A DNA stretch of 50,599 nt from Lachnospiraceae bacterium. GTDB taxonomy: Bacteria; Bacillota; Clostridia; Lachnospirales; Lachnospiraceae. Below are positions 16,831 to 24,211 of this stretch, in pieces (the stretch's first letter is position 1; the number at the start of each line of letters is the position of its first letter). Made by a program: the position numbers and the translations under genes. The notes under the pieces are model-generated. The model had not been told where the DNA came from and made no database searches. It saw nothing but the letters and a program-made list of their open reading frames with translations. Where the stretch lies: contig JAGBBM010000101.1 of NCBI GenBank assembly GCA_017938485.1, positions 1 through 50,599 on the forward strand, written 5' to 3'.

Positions 16831-18348
16831 CTATACCTCCATATATGTTTTGCCAAAAATGGCCTTTTCAACTATATATACATCATGATAGTCATCAGTT
16901 CTTACCGCAAGATAATCCCCAGGTTTACCTACCATATATTTGTCTTTATCCCACGCTGTAAATACTTTAACATAACTGTCTATAGGTTTTGCATATATAT
17001 TTACACTACCACTGGATATGCAAGTCTTTGCATAATCTGTAAGCAAAAGATGAGCTCCTGTATCTCTTACCTTAATGGCTGGGATATATGCTGTATCAGT
17101 ATTTGCCTCATAAGAATATGGCTCCTCAGACTTAGTATATGACCTATTAAACTTTTCTAGCCTATTTGGATATACCTCACCCTTTATACCTATGATAACC
17201 ACCAAATCTTCCTCTACAACAATCTCAATATCACCCTCGAGAGTTCTTATGGTAATTGGTGTTCCAACAGGTAATACCTCCCACAAATTAACATAACCGA
17301 CTGGGAGTTTCTTCTTCTGATACATCTTCATATCAGTTATATCCGCCTCATAATCTTTTGCATATATTAACTTATAAGAATCAAAGTACTCATGCATACG
17401 ATTGTTAAAATATGCCTCTGCATGAAGACAATGTTCCATAGAAGAAAAAAGCTTTTTACTTACAAAGCCTCCAGCTTTTTCGTAATGTCCACCACCTGAA
17501 CCTATACCTTCTGTAACATAAGATGCAAGTTCGCTGGCATTAACTTCCTTTACACAGCTTCTTATAGATATCTTATATCCATCCAAAGTTTCATTAAACA
17601 CAAGACAAACGTCTATCTTGTCTACCTGCAACAAAAAATCACTTATAATACCAAGGATATTAGGGTCACATGGATGTGAACGAATTACTGCAAACCTATG
17701 CTCCTCGTTATAAGAATACCTTAGCATGGCCACTCCAGCTATCTCTAATTCCTCCAAAGATATATTGGAGTTACGGAAAAGGGTAATCAGATTATTCTCA
17801 TACTCTACCCCCTCCATCAAATCCTTATCAAGAGGATTGTGTATCTCTGCGAATTGACTTGTATCTGTGTATAAACCATAATAAAGGGCTGTTCCTAAAC
17901 CATTTTCATCTGTCACCTTATATCCAGACTCAAGTAATAGTTTCCAAACTATTGTAGAACAACTACCTACTCCTGGAATAATATGGCTCAACTTTACATC
18001 ATCTATCTCTATCTGATGATGGTCAATAATAGCTACCTCATCTGCCTCAATTCTAGTAACATTACCAGCACCATACTGACAATCTGTTGTGATAAGAAGT
18101 CCTTTGACTCTATTAAAACCTTTCTCCAATGGTTTTACATATTCTACTGGAATATTTAATTTCTCAACCATAAGACGCAAGTTTGACTTTTGAATTATAT
18201 TTCTTCCACTGTATATAAGTCGTACATCCTTGCCTTTATCCTTAAAAAAGCAATATAAACCATAGCCTGATGCAATTGCATCTGCATCAGGATTGTCATG
18301 ACATTGTATGGTTATTGGATTAAATTTCTCTAATTTCTCTAAAATCAT
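16831..18348 (-). CDS. DHH/DHHA1-family phosphoesterase with C-terminal extension
   Basis: 505 residues from the ATG at 18348, which follows GGAGG; an upstream TTG overlaps that site. The DHH domain shows HDNPDADAI (17-25), TTDCQYG (88-94) and the DHH triad Asp109-His110-His111, all metal ligands, and the DHHA1 domain shows GSGGGHYEKAGGF. This is the arrangement of NrnA-type nanoRNases, pAp phosphatases and cyclic-dinucleotide phosphodiesterases. The family is usually about 320 residues; here about 170 extra beta-rich residues ending in a KPGDYLAVRTDD motif form a domain I cannot name. It is co-transcribed with the TIR-propeller gene, which suggests that both handle a nucleotide-derived molecule. 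The exact substrate is not readable. Confidence 0.9.
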   Translation of the reverse strand: MILEKLEKFNPITIQCHDNPDADAIASGYGLYCFFKDKGKDVRLIYSGRNIIQKSNLRLMVEKLNIPVEYVKPLEKGFNRVKGLLITTDCQYGAGNVTRIEADEVAIIDHHQIEIDDVKLSHIIPGVGSCSTIVWKLLLESGYKVTDENGLGTALYYGLYTDTSQFAEIHNPLDKDLMEGVEYENNLITLFRNSNISLEELEIAGVAMLRYSYNEEHRFAVIRSHPCDPNILGIISDFLLQVDKIDVCLVFNETLDGYKISIRSCVKEVNASELASYVTEGIGSGGGHYEKAGGFVSKKLFSSMEHCLHAEAYFNNRMHEYFDSYKLIYAKDYEADITDMKMYQKKKLPVGYVNLWEVLPVGTPITIRTLEGDIEIVVEEDLVVIIGIKGEVYPNRLEKFNRSYTKSEEPYSYEANTDTAYIPAIKVRDTGAHLLLTDYAKTCISSGSVNIYAKPIDSYVKVFTAWDKDKYMVGKPGDYLAVRTDDYHDVYIVEKAIFGKTYMEV

Positions 18349-18448
18349 TAGTTCCTCCAAAATCAAACTCTTCCTAATGGTATATTCTACACCTTTTCTA
18401 GAATTAAAAAAAGTACCTTTTTCCTATTTTACATATTTATAACAAAAT

Positions 18449-18479
18449 AAAGGATAAGGTTTATCTCAACCCTATCCTT
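18449..18479 (-). terminator. Terminator of the pgaCD genes
   Basis: Stem AAAGGATAGGG / CCTTATCCTTT with one mismatch, followed on the minus strand by ATTTTG. It overlaps the pgaD-like stop codon. Confidence 0.75.
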
Positions 18480-18999
18480 TATCTTGAGAATCCTCATCAT
18501 CTTCATCATCTCTACCCATACCAAGATTTTCAGGAACAATATTAGTTTCAAGGACAATAACCCTGTCATTTTGCATTTTTTCTACCATGTCCATATCCAC
18601 CTCAAACATTTTGGCAAGCTCTTCATTGGTAACTGGTGGACGAAACTTTCTTCTATGGAGATTACCAAATCTTTTTTTGTTGTAATTCTTCCAAAAGATA
18701 AGCAACACACACAGGATAAGCAGTGCAATAAAAAGGATATAAAAATATTTCTGTATCTCCAAAACCATTTCTCTATTGTATATAGTAAACTCCGGCAGAT
18801 ACCACCCGTGTTTTATGGCAAGAGAGCCATATATAAGATAACCTACATAGGATATGATTATGAGCCATGCTCCTATGGTAAGAATCCACTCAATAACCTT
18901 TTTCCAACCCTTTTGATTACCATATATAAAATGTTCCCTCAAATCATAATCTACCTTTTGCGGCAGAGGATTTGTAAAGCTATCCAACTGTTCATTCAT
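18472..18999 (-). CDS. pgaD: PgaD-like membrane subunit of an exopolysaccharide synthase
   Basis: 175 residues with two membrane spans (about 36-61 and 87-105), a cytosolic basic segment (KNYNKKRFGNLHRRKFRP) and an acidic C-terminus ending in an Asp/Glu-rich run. In poly-N-acetylglucosamine systems PgaD is a small two-span partner of the PgaC glycosyltransferase and takes part in c-di-GMP control. The gene starts three bases after the pgaC-like stop with GGGGG upstream. PgaD is poorly conserved, so the call leans on size, topology and gene order. It is longer at the C-terminus than I would expect. Confidence 0.75.
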   Translation of the reverse strand: MNEQLDSFTNPLPQKVDYDLREHFIYGNQKGWKKVIEWILTIGAWLIIISYVGYLIYGSLAIKHGWYLPEFTIYNREMVLEIQKYFYILFIALLILCVLLIFWKNYNKKRFGNLHRRKFRPPVTNEELAKMFEVDMDMVEKMQNDRVIVLETNIVPENLGMGRDDEDDEDSQDKG

Positions 19000-19001
19000 T
19001 A

Positions 19002-20216
19002 CTATAACCCCCTATCCGGACTATCCCAGGTAGCCATCTTTTTTCTTCTCTTAAATAAAGATGGTATGGATGCAATAACAATAAGCGCATTTACATACCA
19101 GTACAAAAATGGATACCATATGGCAGTAACAGCATTTCTAAGAAGATGCTTATCATATCGACTATCAAGAATCATAGCTACAGCAAACTGTATTAGACAT
19201 ACTACAGAAAGGAAAAGGCTCTTCCATATGTATGGTAAGGCAATCCACTCTCCAAGTATAATGTAGTTAAGTATAAGTATAATAAGCATCAGCAGCCAGC
19301 AAAGTGCCCACACTATAGACACTATCTGTTCCAGATATACCACAAACATTCTTCTAGTCTTCCAGTCGCCAAATATATCATAATGGCGTCTAAGAATTTC
19401 CATACCGCCCTGAGTCCATCTTCTTCTCTGCTTGAATAACCCTTTTATAGTTTCCGGCACAAGCATCATACATAGAGCATTTGGCTCGTATCTAACATCC
19501 CAGAATTTCTTTTCAAGCTTCCATGTTACACCGATATCCTCTGTAATCATATCTCTATCCCATAGCTTACAATCCATAAGAGCACGCTTTCTAAAAGCAA
19601 CTACAACTCCTGATACAGTCATAACCTTTCCCCAGATTCTCTGAGTTCTTTTAATAAGACTTACTATGCTGGCATACTCACAAAGCTGTAATTTAGCAAG
19701 GAGGGAGCTTCTATTTCTAACTCGTGGATTACCTGTTACAGCTCCAACTCTTTCTCCATTATATGGATTAGTAAAGTGAGGAATTATATAATTCAAGGCA
19801 TCAGGCATTATGTAAGCATCAGAATCAACTCCCATAAGAATTTCTCCCTTAGATGCCAAAAGACCTAAATATAATGCATTGGCTTTACCATTGTTCTCCT
19901 TTAAGTCAATAAATCTAAGCTTATCGTATTTGTCCAAGAGCCCCATAATAACCTCCGAAGTGTTGTCGGAGCTTCCATCATTTATAGCTATTATCTCGTA
20001 ATTGGGATACTGAATATTAGATAATTGTTTAACCGTATTTTCTATGGTTTCTGCCTCATTAAAACAAGGCACTAAAATTGATACCATTGGTGTTTCATAA
20101 AGTGGCAACGGTTTTCTTCTTTCATTACATATGTAGAACATAATACCGCCTACAACCCATGCCATAGACATAATTGCCGGATACCAGAATACAAATAATT
20201 CAATTGTCCTTAGCAT
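19002..20216 (-). CDS. pgaC: PgaC/IcaA-like family 2 glycosyltransferase (poly-N-acetylglucosamine synthase type)
   Basis: 404 residues: an N-terminal span (about 8-29), a GT-A catalytic domain with INDGSSDNT, the DSD metal motif (Asp131-Asp133), the acceptor-base motif TED (225-227) and the processive-synthase signature QRRRW (263-267), then three or four C-terminal spans (about 285-315, 325-345, 365-390). These are the markers of membrane processive synthases such as PgaC, IcaA and NodC, which use UDP-GlcNAc and export the growing polymer. A deacetylase (PgaB/IcaB) or outer components are not present nearby. The adjacent c-di-GMP genes suggest control by that messenger, as in other Pga systems. 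Hyaluronan- or other hexosamine-polymer synthesis remains possible. Confidence 0.9.
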   Translation of the reverse strand: MLRTIELFVFWYPAIMSMAWVVGGIMFYICNERRKPLPLYETPMVSILVPCFNEAETIENTVKQLSNIQYPNYEIIAINDGSSDNTSEVIMGLLDKYDKLRFIDLKENNGKANALYLGLLASKGEILMGVDSDAYIMPDALNYIIPHFTNPYNGERVGAVTGNPRVRNRSSLLAKLQLCEYASIVSLIKRTQRIWGKVMTVSGVVVAFRKRALMDCKLWDRDMITEDIGVTWKLEKKFWDVRYEPNALCMMLVPETIKGLFKQRRRWTQGGMEILRRHYDIFGDWKTRRMFVVYLEQIVSIVWALCWLLMLIILILNYIILGEWIALPYIWKSLFLSVVCLIQFAVAMILDSRYDKHLLRNAVTAIWYPFLYWYVNALIVIASIPSLFKRRKKMATWDSPDRGL

Positions 20217-20292
20217 TTTGTCACCTTCTTTTTTTGGTTTTCTCCAAATAATAATCTATGCCCTTATTCTTTCGACACAACCCCCCAAAAAA

Positions 20293-20301
20293 ATTATAGC
20301 A
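20293..20301 (-). promoter_or_regulatory. Extended -10 promoter before pgaC
   Basis: TGCTATAAT on the minus strand, a perfect -10 with the TG extension, about 80 bases before the pgaC start. No good -35 is visible. The leader following it is G-rich (GGGGGG) but lacks the conserved core of known c-di-GMP riboswitches. Confidence 0.55.
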
Positions 20302-20340
20302 TTTCTATTTTTACTATTTTTTACATATCTCCCATATGCA

Positions 20341-20380
20341 AAAAGAGTCAAGATACCTCACATATCTCGACTCTTTTTTT
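20341..20380 (-). terminator. Terminator of the HD-GYP/GGDEF operon
   Basis: Stem AAAAGAGTC-A-AGATA / TATCT-C-GACTCTTTTTTT with one mismatch, directly after the cyclase stop codon at 20384, followed on the minus strand by a T run. Confidence 0.85.
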
Positions 20381-20383
20381 ATA

Positions 20384-21718
20384 TTATATCAATCTTTTTT
20401 CTATACCAGTTTTTTCGTAATAACAAAGCTTATCCTCATACATTAGTTTTTCAGCAATGGATATAAGCTTGTCTATATCTTTGTTTCCTTCTTCACACCA
20501 GACAGTGCCTATAGCCAATACTACTTCATTTTCTTCCATATTCTTACGAAGGTAGTCTGTTTTTTCTGCCAGCAAATCTTCACTTATGCCAAGACAAAGT
20601 CCAAGGAACTCATCTCCACCTATTCGGAACAGATTATACTCTCCAAATGCATTTTTTAAGCTATCACATGCCTTAAGAATATATCTGTCTCCTGCCTCAT
20701 GACCCTCAGTATCATTTACCTTTTTGAGACCAGTCACATCACAGTATACGACACCTAACGTTTTATTCTTTGGTAGATTATCTATGAATTCATTCATGGC
20801 ATGTCTATTGCCAATCTTAGTAAGTTGGTCTTTGTAACTTAAATCCTTCAGTTGCTTAAGAAGGTTACGTCTTCTCAGAGATGATATGATAAAATGACCC
20901 ATAATCTCAAGCAAATCGGAGCAGTAATTCAAAAATCCGCCCGGTGGATTATCAACGCCGTAAAAACCGATTACTTTTTTTGTATCATACAACGGAACCA
21001 CAACTATAGAATGAATATTTTGCTGCTTCAATATCTCATACTGAAGATAATTTTCATCCTTAATATCTTCTATGTCTCCTATGATTATATTTTCCTGCTT
21101 TTTAAAACTCTCATACCAATTTTCGCAAGCCTCTGGTGGTACATTTTGGAGATTATCTTTCTCCGGAGTTACACCATGAGCAACCCACTCATAGGTGTTA
21201 TCGTCACATCCATTTTCTCTTTTTTCAAATATGTATGTTCTTTCACCATTTAAAGCTTTTCCCAAATACTCCAATATGACATCTATAGTTTTATCAGGAT
21301 TTGGTGCTTGAAGTGCAAGCTTTATACCCTCATTTACCAAAGACTCCATATCCCGATAATTATGTATCATGTCACGTTGTTTTTCTTGGGCAGTCACATC
21401 TAAGGCAATCTCCATTCTGTATCTTCGACCATCTTCTTTAATCATGGTATCTTTTAACATGTAATGTTTCTTAAGTACAGGATTGAAGTACTTCCATTCA
21501 ATAAATTCCCCTTCCTTAAGGCGGCTATTATTACATATTGAACAAGGGGTTTGACAGTTTTGAATCAACTCATAACACATCTTACCCTTTACTTCTTCAA
21601 CAAAGCTATACCCATAATTTTCTAAGGCTTTTTTGTTCATATAGACCACTTCATGGGTATCTATATCAGAAACATAAACCAATTCATTTAGATTATCAAA
21701 GAATTCCCAGATTTTCAT
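20384..21718 (-). CDS. PAS-GAF-GGDEF diguanylate cyclase
   Basis: 444 residues, soluble. A PAS domain (about 5-115) contains a cysteine cluster (Cys48, 55, 59, 62: CYELIQNCQTPCSIC), a GAF domain follows (about 135-285), and the GGDEF domain (about 292-438) has the metal Asp327 in YCDVTGLKKVND and an intact GGDEF at 367-371. It should therefore make cyclic di-GMP from GTP. The usual RxxD inhibition site upstream of GGDEF is absent (FGEY instead), so product feedback at that site is unlikely. The gene starts 19 bases after an HD-GYP phosphodiesterase in the same operon. The cysteine cluster could bind metal or respond to redox; this is inference. Confidence 0.93.
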   Translation of the reverse strand: MKIWEFFDNLNELVYVSDIDTHEVVYMNKKALENYGYSFVEEVKGKMCYELIQNCQTPCSICNNSRLKEGEFIEWKYFNPVLKKHYMLKDTMIKEDGRRYRMEIALDVTAQEKQRDMIHNYRDMESLVNEGIKLALQAPNPDKTIDVILEYLGKALNGERTYIFEKRENGCDDNTYEWVAHGVTPEKDNLQNVPPEACENWYESFKKQENIIIGDIEDIKDENYLQYEILKQQNIHSIVVVPLYDTKKVIGFYGVDNPPGGFLNYCSDLLEIMGHFIISSLRRRNLLKQLKDLSYKDQLTKIGNRHAMNEFIDNLPKNKTLGVVYCDVTGLKKVNDTEGHEAGDRYILKACDSLKNAFGEYNLFRIGGDEFLGLCLGISEDLLAEKTDYLRKNMEENEVVLAIGTVWCEEGNKDIDKLISIAEKLMYEDKLCYYEKTGIEKRLI

Positions 21719-21737
21719 GTTGCCACCTCATTATGCC

Positions 21738-22928
21738 TTATTCTAACACCCAGTTTTCAATGTCTCCGTTATCAATTAATTCCTTCAATGCAACAACAAC
21801 TTCAGGATCGAACTGCTTTCCTGCATTTTCATCAAGTTCCTTAAGGATTTTTTCCTGAGGAAGTCGTTTTCTATAACATCTGTCACTATTCATAGCATCA
21901 AATGCATCTGCCACACAAAGAATTCTAGCCACTAAAGATATCTCTTCCCCTTTTAACTTATCTGGATAACCATTTCCATCATATCTTTCGTGATGATGTA
22001 ATGCTCCATCCTGTATACCAGGTATAGCAGTAAACTCTTTCAAGATATTCGCACCAATCTTTGTGTGTGATTCTATAACGGTTCTTTCCTCTTTTGTAAG
22101 CTTGTCCGGTTTCTTTAATATGCTATCTGGCACACTAATCTTGCCACAGTCGTGCATCAAAGCTATATAATAGTAATTTCTTACAATTTCTTTATCCAGT
22201 CCCATATGAGTAGCAATCTTTCTTGTATACTCTGCCACTCTTTCTGAATGTCCGTGAGTATATGGATCCTTAGCATCAATAAAAGATATAAATGTATCCA
22301 TAGTTTGAAGAATTATCTTCTCATCACGTTTTTGTCTTCTCTTGTAACTAATCAAACATATCTGAACCACAATGTAGCTTATCAAAGACACAGCCCAGAT
22401 AACTCTTATTACCTGTAACACCCAGTATGCCGCAACATCCTGAACATTCTTCTCAAAATAACCATATACAGTATATGTATCAAAAATAAGTTTATTGTTA
22501 GCTGTACACACAAATCCAAAAGGTTGGTCCTTACCTGCCTCCACTATGGTATTGTAATCCATAGGTGTGAGAGTTATGGTCTCTCCATCAAACACATACT
22601 CACCATTCCAAAGACTGTCTATACGACCTTCTGCCGGCATGTGCACAATAATCTTCCAATTTTTAAACACGTGCTTTCCAGTATTCAAAATAACTGCATC
22701 ATACTGCGCACCTGTGAGTGCATTCTTTTTTGCATCATAATCTGTCCAGCTCTTGGATACTTCCATAGTTATGTTGATATCTTCATGAGATGACTTTCCA
22801 TCTTCTATATCAATCTTAACTTGAGTATTATTGCTTTTTTCCACAGCTCTCTCTACTTGCCAAAATCCAAACTGTATTAAAATAAAAAGTACAACAAAAA
22901 GAATTGTCACTTTAATGTTCTTTTTCAT
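21738..22928 (-). CDS. HD-GYP c-di-GMP phosphodiesterase with outside CBM2-like domain
   Basis: 396 residues from the ATG at 22928 (GGAG seven bases upstream; the longer frame to 22994 has no good site). One N-terminal span (about 6-24), an extracytoplasmic domain (about 48-155), a second span (about 172-194) and a full HD-GYP domain (about 205-385) with GHSERVAEY, His259-Asp260 in MHDCGK, HHHERYDGNGYP and VADAFDAMNSDR. The outside domain follows the strand pattern of family 2 carbohydrate-binding modules: KSW (Trp61), LNTG...NW (Trp91), SLWNGEYVFDGETITLTP (Trp107) and AGKDQPFGF. Such modules bind cellulose or related glycans. It is first in an operon with a diguanylate cyclase and close to pgaCD, which suggests polysaccharide sensing linked to c-di-GMP breakdown. 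Confidence 0.9.
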   Translation of the reverse strand: MKKNIKVTILFVVLFILIQFGFWQVERAVEKSNNTQVKIDIEDGKSSHEDINITMEVSKSWTDYDAKKNALTGAQYDAVILNTGKHVFKNWKIIVHMPAEGRIDSLWNGEYVFDGETITLTPMDYNTIVEAGKDQPFGFVCTANNKLIFDTYTVYGYFEKNVQDVAAYWVLQVIRVIWAVSLISYIVVQICLISYKRRQKRDEKIILQTMDTFISFIDAKDPYTHGHSERVAEYTRKIATHMGLDKEIVRNYYYIALMHDCGKISVPDSILKKPDKLTKEERTVIESHTKIGANILKEFTAIPGIQDGALHHHERYDGNGYPDKLKGEEISLVARILCVADAFDAMNSDRCYRKRLPQEKILKELDENAGKQFDPEVVVALKELIDNGDIENWVLE

Positions 22929-22953
22929 AATTTCACTCCACTTTACTCTGATA

Positions 22954-22995
22954 AATATATAAAGTATTTTACCATTGTCAAAAAAGTTAGACAAT
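22954..22995 (-). promoter_or_regulatory. Promoter with inverted repeat for the HD-GYP/GGDEF operon
   Basis: TTGACA (22976-22981), 16-base spacer, TATATT (22954-22959) on the minus strand. An ATTGTC / GACAAT inverted repeat (22974-22979 and 22990-22995) overlaps the -35 box and could be a regulator site. Confidence 0.65.
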
Positions 22996-23016
22996 AGTTT
23001 TTTGTGATTTTGTGGA

Positions 23017-23172
23017 ATTATCTGCGGAACCTATAGCTGTCTCCCCTTCGCTCGTTTCACTCACTTCGGGTCGACCATCTATAGATTCCTATGGAATCGC
23101 AGACACAAAAAAAGAACCAGTTGCAAGTAAACTTGCCTGGTTCTTTTTTTGCATCCGCATTCCGCAGATAAT
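23017..23172. repeat. 156-bp element bounded by 13-bp perfect inverted repeats
   Basis: ATTATCTGCGGAA (23017-23029) and TTCCGCAGATAAT (23160-23172) are exact inverted copies. The interior holds the rpsI terminator, a GATTCC-ATA-GGAATC hairpin, two CTATAG copies and a G/C-richer block (CTTCGCTCGTTTCACTCACT) unlike its AT-rich surroundings. There is no reading frame of note. It may be a small non-autonomous repeat that inserted just after the rpsI stop codon, or a long RNA stem of the transcript end. Confidence 0.55.
23107..23150 (-). terminator. Terminator of rplM-rpsI
   Basis: AAAAAAAGAACCAG pairs with CTGGTTCTTTTTTT, with an inner GCAAGT/ACTTGC stem, giving a long hairpin with A and T runs on the two sides, 24 bases after the rpsI stop codon. 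Confidence 0.9.
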
Positions 23173-23173
23173 C

Positions 23174-23569
23174 CTATCTCTTGCTGAACTGTGGAGCTCT
23201 TCTTGCTGCCTTGAGACCGTATTTCTTTCTCTCCTTCATACGAGGATCTCTTGTTAAGTATCCTGCCTTCTTAAGAGCTGGTCTGTTCTCAGCGTCTGCC
23301 TGAAGTAATGCTCTTGAGATACCGTGTCTGATTGCACCAGCCTGACCAGTGAATCCGCCACCCTGTACATTTACAAGTACATCGTACTTACCAGTTGTGC
23401 CTGTAGCTACAAATGGCTGTCTAACGATAACCTTAAGTGTCTCAAGACCGAAGTACTCTTCCATATCCTTCTTGTTTATAGTTATCTTACCAGTACCTGG
23501 TACGAGATATACTCTTGCGATACTGCTTTTTCTTCTACCTGTTCCGTAAAATCTTGTACTCTTAGCCAC
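23174..23569 (-). CDS. rpsI: 30S ribosomal protein S9
   Basis: 131 residues. Starts [19 protein letters not shown] and ends with the conserved basic tail [17 protein letters not shown], where the final Lys-Arg reaches the P-site tRNA in known ribosomes. A GTG at 23569 lies eight bases after GGAGG and gives the usual length; the ATG at 23575 is only two bases from that site and is less likely. It follows rplM by 17 bases, the conserved L13-S9 pair, and ends at a strong terminator. Confidence 0.98.
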   Translation of the reverse strand: MAKSTRFYGTGRRKSSIARVYLVPGTGKITINKKDMEEYFGLETLKVIVRQPFVATGTTGKYDVLVNVQGGGFTGQAGAIRHGISRALLQADAENRPALKKAGYLTRDPRMKERKKYGLKAARRAPQFSKR

Positions 23570-23586
23570 GAACATTTCCTCCCTTA

Positions 23587-24021
23587 CTAATACTTAATCT
23601 CTAATGCTTCTGGCTTCTGTGCCTGCTGCTTGTGCTCAGGTCCAGCATAGATGTGAAGCTTCTTGATCATCTGTCTTCCAAGTGGTCCCTTTGGAAGCAT
23701 TCCCTTAACTGCAAGGTAGATAACGTCTTCTGGCTTCTTAGCGAGCTTCTCCTTAAGAGTCTGCTCCTTCATACCTCCAACGTAGTCTGAGTGATGGTAG
23801 TAAATCTTCTGATCCATCTTCTTACCAGTTACCTTAATCTTCTCTGCATTAACTACTACTACATAATCGCCAGTGTCGATATGTGGAGTAAATGTTGGCT
23901 TGTTCTTACCTCTTAAGATGCTTGCGATCTCTGATGTTAAACGGCCTAATGTATGTCCTGTAGCATCAACTACATACCACTTTCTTTCAATGTTTGATGG
24001 GCTTGCCATAAAGCTCTTCAT
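23587..24021 (-). CDS. rplM: 50S ribosomal protein L13
   Basis: 144 residues with the family sequence [37 protein letters not shown], the [12 protein letters not shown] motif and the [17 protein letters not shown] ending. L13 is an early-assembling large-subunit protein; in several bacteria it can also control its own mRNA. The start has GGAGG seven bases upstream. It has its own consensus promoter and a leader of about 130 bases, so it is expressed independently of the upstream ecf-truA genes. Confidence 0.98.
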   Translation of the reverse strand: MKSFMASPSNIERKWYVVDATGHTLGRLTSEIASILRGKNKPTFTPHIDTGDYVVVVNAEKIKVTGKKMDQKIYYHHSDYVGGMKEQTLKEKLAKKPEDVIYLAVKGMLPKGPLGRQMIKKLHIYAGPEHKQQAQKPEALEIKY

Positions 24022-24157
24022 TGTGGTTCCTCCTTAATTAAATCTAAAATGTACATTGTATCTTAATATACTTCCTCCGGGGCATTGGCGAAAGCATATT
24101 GCTTACATATAATGTCTAAAAAAGCGCGCACTTCGGCTAAAAAAGACACGTCAACAA
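24022..24157 (-). ncRNA. Probable L13 leader (ribosomal protein autoregulatory 5' UTR)
   Basis: About 130 bases between the promoter and rplM. On the minus strand they contain GTGTCT...AGACAT arms enclosing TTTTTTAGCCGAAG and GTGCGCGCTTTTTT, then AATATGCTTTCGCC and CCCCGGAGGAAG. Firmicutes carry a known L13-leader element in this position; the length, position and small stems agree, but I matched no covariance model, so the class assignment is tentative. Confidence 0.5.
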
Positions 24158-24163
24158 TTTCAT

Positions 24164-24192
24164 ATTATATTACACGGGTCCGACTGTGTCAA
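24164..24192 (-). promoter_or_regulatory. Consensus sigma-A promoter of rplM-rpsI
   Basis: TTGACA (24187-24192), 17-base spacer, TATAAT (24164-24169) on the minus strand, perfect in both boxes. It lies immediately after the truA stop codon. Confidence 0.93.
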
Positions 24193-24211
24193 CGAGTTTT
24201 TTAAACTTTTT

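Noticed and set aside
14306-18348. Classic Thoeris defence system
   Set aside because: There is a TIR gene but no ThsA-type SIR2/Macro effector; the TIR protein is a membrane propeller protein, so the Thoeris label does not fit.
18484-19266. Long plus-strand reading frame opposite the pgaCD genes
   Set aside because: It mirrors two real genes with strong motifs on the other strand, has unusual residue composition and no ribosome binding site.
20217-20340. c-di-GMP riboswitch before pgaC
   Set aside because: The G-rich stretch after the promoter lacks the conserved core of either known c-di-GMP riboswitch class.
23017-23172. Insertion sequence
   Set aside because: Inverted ends are present but no transposase frame and no clear target duplication; kept only as a repeat element.
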